Shown: positions 58,425 through 64,000 of the stretch, piece after piece
Layout: every line of letters begins with the position of its first letter
How positions within the stretch are numbered: position 1 is the first letter of the stretch
Assembly (NCBI RefSeq): GCF_900186995.1
Contig: NZ_LT906463.1
Location: forward strand, 806,001 to 870,000
DNA from: Haemophilus pittmaniae
Lineage (GTDB): Bacteria > Pseudomonadota > Gammaproteobacteria > Enterobacterales > Pasteurellaceae
Reading direction: 5' to 3'
DNA length: 64,000 bases
The notes under the pieces: generated by a model
What the model was told of the DNA's origin: nothing
Database searches by the model: none
The model's input: the letters and a program-made list of their open reading frames with translations, nothing else
Made by a program: the position numbers and the translations under genes

Positions 58425-59141
58425 ATGTTAAAACTGGCCCGTGTGATTTTAGTCGTGATCTGCTGCATTTTAATTTGTGTGCTCGGCACGATTTACTCTT
58501 TTATTCGTTTTCGTAATCCCAGCAATGTGGGCGTGATGGCTCGTTGGTTTGGTCGTTTGCATCCATTGTTCGGGTTAAAATTGGATTATCGTTTTTTGCC
58601 TCAGGCACCATCCCGTTGTATTTATATCGGTAATCACCAAAACAATTACGATATGGTGACCATTTCTTACATGGTATTGCCACGCACCGTTAGCGTGGGT
58701 AAAAAAAGTCTGATTTGGGTGCCATTTTTTGGCATTTTATATTGGGTGACAGGTAATATTTTGTTGGATCGCGATAACCGTTCTAAAGCCCATAGCACAA
58801 TGAGCGAATTGGCACACAGAATCAACGACGATAATTTATCGATTTGGATGTTCCCGGAAGGTACGCGTAGTCGTGGGCGTGGTTTATTACCGTTTAAGAC
58901 CGGCGCGTTTCATGCCGCGGTTGCTGCCGGAGTGCCAATTGTACCGGTAGTTTGTTCGACAACGCACAATAAGATCGATTTAAATCGTTGGGATAATGGC
59001 AACGTCATTTGTGAAATGATGGAGCCAATTGATGTCTCTACCTATACGAAAGATAACGTGCGCGAATTAGCGAATTATTGCCATGATTTAATGGCTCGTC
59101 GGATTGCCGAATTGGATGCGGAAGTTGCCGAAGGAAAATAA
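58425..59141 (+). CDS. plsC: 1-acyl-sn-glycerol-3-phosphate acyltransferase
   Basis: Inner-membrane enzyme adding the second acyl chain to lysophosphatidic acid to form phosphatidic acid, 238 residues. One N-terminal helix (about 5-25). Motif I NHQNNYD (about 67-73, HX4D), motif II near [13 protein letters not shown] (about 107-119), motif [23 protein letters not shown] (about 144-163) and motif [11 protein letters not shown]. It ends one base before the ftsP start, so the two are translated together. A TATACT -10 lies just upstream. Confidence 0.95.
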   Translation: MLKLARVILVVICCILICVLGTIYSFIRFRNPSNVGVMARWFGRLHPLFGLKLDYRFLPQAPSRCIYIGNHQNNYDMVTISYMVLPRTVSVGKKSLIWVPFFGILYWVTGNILLDRDNRSKAHSTMSELAHRINDDNLSIWMFPEGTRSRGRGLLPFKTGAFHAAVAAGVPIVPVVCSTTHNKIDLNRWDNGNVICEMMEPIDVSTYTKDNVRELANYCHDLMARRIAELDAEVAEGK

Positions 59142-59142
59142 T

Positions 59143-60558
59143 ATGAAAATGCTTCCTTGTTCTCGCCGAGAGTTTATACAACGTACCCTGCTGGCTGGTG
59201 CCTTGGCCGGTTTGCCACAGCCTTTGCTGGCTGCCAACCGCCCGCCCTTGCAATGTCCGCCGTTGATTGAAGCGCGACGTGGTCGACCGATAGTGCTGAC
59301 AATGGAAGAGATGGGATATAAGTTGGATGGTAAACACTCGGTTGCAGTATGGGGGTTTAATGGTAATTATTTGGGACCAACCATTCGGATTAAGTCAGGT
59401 GCTTTTGCAAAATTAAATTATCATAATAATTTGCCGCAAAATGTGGCCCTGACTATTCAGGGCCTGCAGGCCTCCGGTGAGTTATTCGGCGGCGCAGCGC
59501 GGGTGCTACGCAAAGGGGATTCTTGGGCACCGATTGTGCCTATTGAACAACCGGCAGCAACCTGTTGGTATCATGCGGCCACTTTGGCCAATTCGGCTTA
59601 TCAAACCTATCGCGGCTTATTGGGGATGTGGCAAATTGAAGATGATGCCAGCCAAAAAGCCAATTTACCGCACAATTATGGCGTCAATGATATTCCATTG
59701 ATTTTACAGGATATGGAATTTAATCGTGATGGTTTGCAGCTGTTTAAGCAAAATCAGCCACATTTTGTGGGTAATCGATTGTTGGTCAATGGCTTGGAAT
59801 CTCCTTATTTGGATGTACCACGTGGTTGGGTGCGTTTGCGCTTACTGAATGGTTCTCTGGCGCGAGCCTATGATTTGCGTTTGGATAACGACCAAACCAT
59901 GTTATTGATCGCTCGAGATTTAGGTTTTCTCAATGAGCCACAGGCCATTGAATCCCTAGTTTTAGCACCGGGTGAACGGGCTGAAGTTTTGGTTAATCTA
60001 AATGAAGGCGATAGCATCTGTTTAATTTCTGGAAGAAAACGGGATTTCTTTGATAAAGTAAAAAATGTATTTGGTTCCGATGGCGATTTCTCCGATAACA
60101 CGGTATTAGAACTACGCCCGCAAGGGGAAATTTCTGCTTTTGCCAATAAGCCCGGTGGCAATTTTGTTTCCGATGCAGCAACTCTACTCAAAGCAGAGGT
60201 GGTCAAAACCCGTCAGTTCCAGTTGGATGTAACAAATGGTTTAATCAACCAACAGCGTTTTGATCCGCGACGGGTCGATGTTTTCGCTAAACAGGGGACA
60301 GTTGAGCGCTGGATCATTGATGCTACCTTACCTATTGGTTTTACCTTGCAGGGGGCGAAGTTTATTGTGGAAAGCCGTAATAATGAAATGACATCGGAAG
60401 CCATGTTGGCCTGGAAGGATACAGTGTGGATTAACGGCAAAACACAAATCTTGGTGCGTTTTGATAATCAATCCTCAAATAATTACCCGTTCCTGTTCGG
60501 TTCATCTAATTTGATGTTAGCTGATATGGGGTGCATTGGTGTGCTAGTCGTGCAATAA
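59143..60558 (+). CDS. ftsP: Cell-division protein FtsP (SufI), multicopper-oxidase-like
   Basis: Periplasmic divisome-stabilising protein of 471 residues exported by Tat. The start at 59143 has AAGGAAA. The signal [20 protein letters not shown] carries the twin arginines, with cleavage near LLAA. Three cupredoxin-like domains are visible. The copper ligands of true oxidases are missing, as in SufI: at the usual HxH sites the sequence reads TIQGL, WYHAA and YPFLF. It is the second gene of plsC-ftsP. A promoter-like TATAATG (60597-60603) follows for the next gene. Confidence 0.93.
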   Translation: MKMLPCSRREFIQRTLLAGALAGLPQPLLAANRPPLQCPPLIEARRGRPIVLTMEEMGYKLDGKHSVAVWGFNGNYLGPTIRIKSGAFAKLNYHNNLPQNVALTIQGLQASGELFGGAARVLRKGDSWAPIVPIEQPAATCWYHAATLANSAYQTYRGLLGMWQIEDDASQKANLPHNYGVNDIPLILQDMEFNRDGLQLFKQNQPHFVGNRLLVNGLESPYLDVPRGWVRLRLLNGSLARAYDLRLDNDQTMLLIARDLGFLNEPQAIESLVLAPGERAEVLVNLNEGDSICLISGRKRDFFDKVKNVFGSDGDFSDNTVLELRPQGEISAFANKPGGNFVSDAATLLKAEVVKTRQFQLDVTNGLINQQRFDPRRVDVFAKQGTVERWIIDATLPIGFTLQGAKFIVESRNNEMTSEAMLAWKDTVWINGKTQILVRFDNQSSNNYPFLFGSSNLMLADMGCIGVLVVQ

Positions 60559-60651
60559 ACTTTTTTTACAAACTTTTTTTTGTGGTCGGACTTCAGTATA
60601 ATGCCGAACCTCGATTTAACCTATTATTCTAATAAACCCAAGGATCTCTAA

Positions 60652-61125
60652 ATGAAAAAAATCGCTATTGTGATCAGTGCCTTGCTATTGTCGGCACAAA
60701 GTTTAGCTTCATCAACTGAACAATCTCAAAATCAAAACGCTGAACCAAGCAAAGATATCTATTTGTCTGTGTTCGATAAAGCAACGGAACCGATGAATGA
60801 TCTGAAAAAGCGCGAACTTTCCCGTAGTTTGAAGGCTGAAGCAGTCTGTTGGGTGGTCAGCGGTAAATTCCCAAAAAAAGTGAAAGTCGTGGAAACCTTT
60901 AAAACTCAGGCAAAAGCGAAATTCACCATGGAAAACGCTAAAATCGAAGTTTCACCGAATGAAAAATTACATACAATTACCTCGACCATAGATAGTGTCA
61001 ATAATGGTGATTATGTGATGAATTGCTGGGAGTTTGGTCGTTGGGACCCACTTGGTAAATATCGTCTGACAGTTCAAGTCGGCGATCAAAAATATGAAAT
61101 GCAAAGCTTTGAGCTGTTGCAGTAG
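60652..61125 (+). CDS. Secreted protein of unknown function
   Basis: A 157-residue periplasmic protein. The signal MKKIAIVISALLLSAQSLAS is cleaved after residue 19 or so. The mature part begins with a Ser/Gln/Asn-rich linker, then a beta-rich domain of about 115 residues with two cysteines (EAVCWVVSG and YVMNCWEFGRW) that may form a disulfide. It ends with GKYRLTVQVGDQKYEMQSFE. I do not recognise the family. It has its own -10-like TATAATG and a strong terminator, so it is transcribed alone. Confidence 0.65.
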   Translation: MKKIAIVISALLLSAQSLASSTEQSQNQNAEPSKDIYLSVFDKATEPMNDLKKRELSRSLKAEAVCWVVSGKFPKKVKVVETFKTQAKAKFTMENAKIEVSPNEKLHTITSTIDSVNNGDYVMNCWEFGRWDPLGKYRLTVQVGDQKYEMQSFELLQ

Positions 61126-61131
61126 CAATCA

Positions 61132-61169
61132 AAAAAACGGTGAAAAATACAGATTTTTCACCGTTTTTT
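61132..61169 (+). terminator. Terminator after the unknown secreted protein gene
   Basis: AAAAACGGTGAAAAAT paired with ATTTTTCACCGTTTTT, loop ACAG, then a T-run. Confidence 0.92.
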
Positions 61170-61183
61170 AATAAGGACAAATT

Positions 61184-62716
61184 ATGCAATCTTTGACCGG
61201 CTATGTGATTTATAGCCCAACTGAACGTTATCAACTTTCCGCTTTTTTACAGGCGGCCGAGCAGGTTCGATTTAAACCTCAGGCAGTTATTGAAGCTGAT
61301 ACGGCAAGCCTTTCCTTAATGTTTAATGAGAAAAAGGCGAAAACGGTATTAGGACGGGCATTAACTCCACAGGAAATGCGGCAAACCCTTTCCCACATTG
61401 CAGTATGGCAACAGATCGCAGCTGATTTTAATTTGCAGGACGAAGATTTTGTTTTAATCGCCGAGGCGGCACAGCAACCCCAAGTGGGATTTAGTCAGGC
61501 CGCAATTACTTACGCGAATACTTATAATGGGTATGGGCTGATTAATTTACAACATACAGACCCAGAGCCACATTTTACCTGGTATCAGACTGATGAACCT
61601 TTGGAAGCCTTAGTTTCTCAGAATAAAGGGTATTACAATGGACATGGTGCGGGTTTTTATTTGTTAAAAAAATCCTTGGCTAAAAGATTGTTGACTGAAT
61701 TGGCAACAGAAAAGGTGGCTTGGCGGGTAGAGGATTTTGCTGATTATTGTCCCTTATCGCAATTAGCACAGGCTCGCGTGTTATTAAGCCGTTCTCGTCG
61801 TCCGTTGATCAATACCAAACAGACACCTCGTTTTAGTATTATTGTGCCAATTTACAACGTCGCTCCTTATTTGGAGCAATGTATTGAGTCGGTATTGTCA
61901 CAACAATATGCACATTATGAATTGATCTTAGTGGATGATGGTTCGCCCGATCAAGGGTTTGAGATTTGTGCTCGTTATGCCCGCGAATATCCACAAGTTG
62001 TCCTGTTGCATAAAATCAATGGTGGAGTAGCGCAGGCACGTAATGATGCTATTCGTTTAGCGCGTGGCGAATATATTATGTTTTTGGATGGTGATGATTA
62101 TTGGTCGGGGACGCAGATATTAAGTGAACTATCGGCCTTAATCGAGCAGCGGCAGTATCCGGATGTAGTATTTACCTATATGACCAGCGTATATCCTGAT
62201 CATGTCCATTATCATCAGCTCGCTTGTGAGGTGATGCAGGGGGATCTTCACCAGCATTTTGAGCATTTATATAAAAAAGGGGTTTATGTCGGTTTTTGTA
62301 TGCCTAAGGTAATTAAACGGACTATTTTTAATCAACCCGATACCTTCTTTCCAGCAGTAGACACTTTTGAGGATGTAGTTTGGAGCTATCGTTTAGTGAA
62401 ATATTTACATTCCTTTGCTATTTATCCGAATACCTTTTACATGTATCGACGAGAGCGTGAAGGCTCAATTACTTCAACAGTGAGCGTGCCATCACAAATT
62501 GATCAGTTTGCCAATTTTATGTTGATTATGGATGAGTTGGAGTTGATTGAAAGTCAGCATCCTACGCTTTATCCGATGATGAAACATTATGCTCGGGAAA
62601 TTCATCAATATTGTATGAAATGCTTTGAGCTATTGTTACCGGAAAATCAACAGATATTGAGTGAACAAAAAGAGAAACATTTAGCTATTGTGCAGCATTA
62701 TTTGTCCGATGAATAA
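61184..62716 (+). CDS. Two-domain glycosyltransferase: GT25-like plus GT2
   Basis: A 510-residue fusion. Residues 1-200 look like an LPS GT25 (Lic2A/Lob type): GRALTPQEMRQTLSHIAVWQ (58-77) matches the GT25 GEIGCxLSH region, and HGAGFYLLKKSLAKRLL (154-170) the TQGYxIS part. However, the acidic donor motif, expected as LEDD, reads FVLIAEAA (89-96), so this half may be inactive. Residues 216-470 form a classic GT2: FSIIVPIYNVAPYLEQCIES (217-236), LVDDGSPDQG and IMFLDGDDYW (298-307) with the DxD. It probably adds sugars to lipooligosaccharide. Substrate unknown. Single gene with terminators on both sides. Confidence 0.8.
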   Translation: MQSLTGYVIYSPTERYQLSAFLQAAEQVRFKPQAVIEADTASLSLMFNEKKAKTVLGRALTPQEMRQTLSHIAVWQQIAADFNLQDEDFVLIAEAAQQPQVGFSQAAITYANTYNGYGLINLQHTDPEPHFTWYQTDEPLEALVSQNKGYYNGHGAGFYLLKKSLAKRLLTELATEKVAWRVEDFADYCPLSQLAQARVLLSRSRRPLINTKQTPRFSIIVPIYNVAPYLEQCIESVLSQQYAHYELILVDDGSPDQGFEICARYAREYPQVVLLHKINGGVAQARNDAIRLARGEYIMFLDGDDYWSGTQILSELSALIEQRQYPDVVFTYMTSVYPDHVHYHQLACEVMQGDLHQHFEHLYKKGVYVGFCMPKVIKRTIFNQPDTFFPAVDTFEDVVWSYRLVKYLHSFAIYPNTFYMYRREREGSITSTVSVPSQIDQFANFMLIMDELELIESQHPTLYPMMKHYAREIHQYCMKCFELLLPENQQILSEQKEKHLAIVQHYLSDE

Positions 62717-62747
62717 AAAAATCCCGCGTGATAAACGCGGGATTTTT
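62715..62747. terminator. Bidirectional terminator
   Basis: AAAAATCCCGCGT/ACGCGGGATTTTT stem with a four-base loop and T-runs on both strands. It separates two convergent genes. Confidence 0.92.
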
Positions 62748-62760
62748 CATAGTTAGCATG

Positions 62761-64000
62761 TTAGCAATCTTGTTTGCCGTAGGCTTCTTGACGTAACAGT
62801 TGGCGAACCGCCTGATCAAAGTCGCTTAAGACTTGGTCTGCATCCTTCGGATCTTGTCCGCGGGCATCCAAATAGAATTTGATTTTTGGTTCTGTGCCTG
62901 ATGGACGAACAATTAAGCGGCCGCCATTTTGTAGCATAAAGACTAAAATATCGCTTTGACGATCAGTTTTGGTGTGGTCGATAAATTGTGCCACAGGAAC
63001 CACACCAATTTGGCTTGGTGGATTGCTACGTAAGGCACTCATTAGTTTACCGATTTCACTTAAATCGCTAACGCGAATGGAGATTTGGCCACTGACATAA
63101 GCACCAAATTCGGCAGTGAATTCGTCGGCGTAATCTGCCAAGGTTTTACCTTGTTTTTTCAGATGACGAACTAAATCCAAGAACATGATAGCAGCAGAAA
63201 TACCATCTTTATCACGTACTTTATCTGGGTCAACTAAATAACCAAGAGCTTCTTCGAAACCGAATAATAAGCCTTGTACTTTACCGATATATTTAAAACC
63301 GGTCAGGGTTTCTTCGGATTGTAAACCGTATCTTTTCGCAATTTCTGCTAGCGCCGGAGAGGAAACCAATGAACAGGCAAGAATACCTTTTTGGCCTGCG
63401 GCTTGGTATTGTTTAGCCAAATGCCAACCTAAGAAACAACCCACAGTATTACCGTGTAAAGGTTTCCAGTTGCCTTGTGCATCTGGTACAGCAACCGCTA
63501 AACGGTCCGCATCCGGGTCATTGGCAATAATGAATTCGGCATTTTTTTCTTTCGCTAATTTAATGGCTAAATCCAAGGCACCTTTTTCTTCTGGGTTAGG
63601 GAAGTTTACGGTTGGGAAATTGCCGTCCGGCCAAACCTGTTCAGCAACCACATAAGGTTGTGGCAATCCTGCTTTTGCTAAGGTTTTACTTAATACTTCA
63701 TAGCCAACCCCATGCATTGCGGTATACACATAATTAATGTCGCAAGCCGGCTCTTTGGCAATGGCTGCAGTTTTTTCAATATAGGCATTGATGACGGTGT
63801 CATCTAATACTTGATAATCTTCACTGCGCGGTAAATCGTTGATATTGCCAGCAGCTACTTTATCGATTAATGCTGCGATATCTTTATCCGCCGGAGAAAC
63901 GATTTGACCGCCACCGTTGGCTTTACCTAAATAGACTTTATAGCCGTTATCTTCCGGTGGGTTATGGCTAGCGGTCACCATAACACCGGCGGTGGTATCA
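62761..64000 (-). CDS. Phosphoglucomutase/phosphomannomutase family, partial
   Basis: Alpha-D-phosphohexomutase running off the right edge. 413 C-terminal residues are visible, of about 550 expected. The active-site serine loop GVMVTASHNPPEDNGYKVYL is almost at the edge. The metal-binding loop NDPDADRLAV (about 150 residues on), the sugar-binding GFEEALGYL and the phosphate-binding RPSGTEPKIKFYLDARG follow. It interconverts hexose-1- and hexose-6-phosphates for glycogen, LPS and nucleotide-sugar synthesis. An H. influenzae homologue is HI0740 (from memory). The reading frame stays open across the boundary, so the beginning is missing only because the window ends. Confidence 0.93.
   Translation of the reverse strand, partial: DTTAGVMVTASHNPPEDNGYKVYLGKANGGGQIVSPADKDIAALIDKVAAGNINDLPRSEDYQVLDDTVINAYIEKTAAIAKEPACDINYVYTAMHGVGYEVLSKTLAKAGLPQPYVVAEQVWPDGNFPTVNFPNPEEKGALDLAIKLAKEKNAEFIIANDPDADRLAVAVPDAQGNWKPLHGNTVGCFLGWHLAKQYQAAGQKGILACSLVSSPALAEIAKRYGLQSEETLTGFKYIGKVQGLLFGFEEALGYLVDPDKVRDKDGISAAIMFLDLVRHLKKQGKTLADYADEFTAEFGAYVSGQISIRVSDLSEIGKLMSALRSNPPSQIGVVPVAQFIDHTKTDRQSDILVFMLQNGGRLIVRPSGTEPKIKFYLDARGQDPKDADQVLSDFDQAVRQLLRQEAYGKQDC

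Noticed and set aside
59143..60558. ftsP as an active multicopper oxidase (CueO/laccase)
   Set aside because: The HxH copper-ligand motifs are missing at the expected places, as in SufI/FtsP.

Overview
The window is an ordinary-looking chromosomal stretch of a gamma-proteobacterium of the family Pasteurellaceae (Haemophilus/Aggregatibacter type). The evidence is close protein similarity to Haemophilus influenzae families, the lipoprotein e(P4) gene, a TorY-TorZ respiratory pair, a gene order yjjI / membrane protein / glycosyltransferase / fba / pgk / RNase T2 / ferredoxin that I remember from H. influenzae HI0521-HI0527, and a few Haemophilus-type uptake signals (AAGTGCGGT). No tRNA, rRNA, prophage, insertion sequence or CRISPR array was seen. 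Two genes run off the ends: an M16 peptidase on the left and a phosphohexomutase on the right.

Layout. 1-7 kb: end of a zinc protease, e(P4) acid phosphatase, pyrH, a phosphoethanolamine-transferase-like protein, and tsf-rpsB with a conserved S2 leader. 7-16 kb: methyltransferase, aromatic amino acid permease, LoiP-like protease, rnr-rlmB, brnQ, nhaA. 16-20 kb: emrAB efflux pump and an unknown glycosyltransferase-like protein. 20-30 kb: a C4-dicarboxylate carrier with an unusual soluble insertion, the lipid cluster yceD-rpmF-plsX-fabH-fabD-fabG-acpP, psd, fklB and an AhpD-like protein. 30-40 kb: torY-torZ, a DASS anion transporter, htpX, cyaA, an old-yellow-enzyme. 40-49 kb: glpT, a FAD amine oxidase divergent from potD, proS, and the glycyl-radical enzyme yjjI. 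49-56 kb: a YczE-like membrane protein, a GT9 transferase and an O-antigen-ligase-like protein (LPS), fba-pgk, RNase I, ferredoxin, a 56-residue DUF1232 protein missed by length filters, and an Ala-rich lipoprotein. 56-64 kb: an MFS carrier, lpxH, plsC-ftsP, a secreted protein of unknown function, a GT25-like/GT2 fusion, and the phosphohexomutase.

The most striking feature is not a gene. Thirteen intergenic copies, plus one partial copy, of a ~77-bp element of nearly constant length are scattered through the window, about one per 4-5 kb. Each keeps AAACGCCC at one end, a central AGTTTT-NN-TAAAA block and a core TAASYCATTGATTTTATTA. On the opposite strand the core is a perfect match to the IHF consensus WATCAANNNNTTR. 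This resembles the IHF-binding RIB/RIP (BIME) repeats of E. coli, but the sequence is different. A second lead is a Fur-box-like palindrome followed by about 110 bp and a strong terminator between rlmB and brnQ, which looks like an iron-regulated small RNA gene. Homopolymer tracts at the promoters of potD (C7 in the spacer) and of the DASS transporter (C8) could make these genes phase-variable.

All family assignments come from reading motifs, without database searches. Starts were moved inward where a better ribosome binding site and the family's usual N-terminus agreed.
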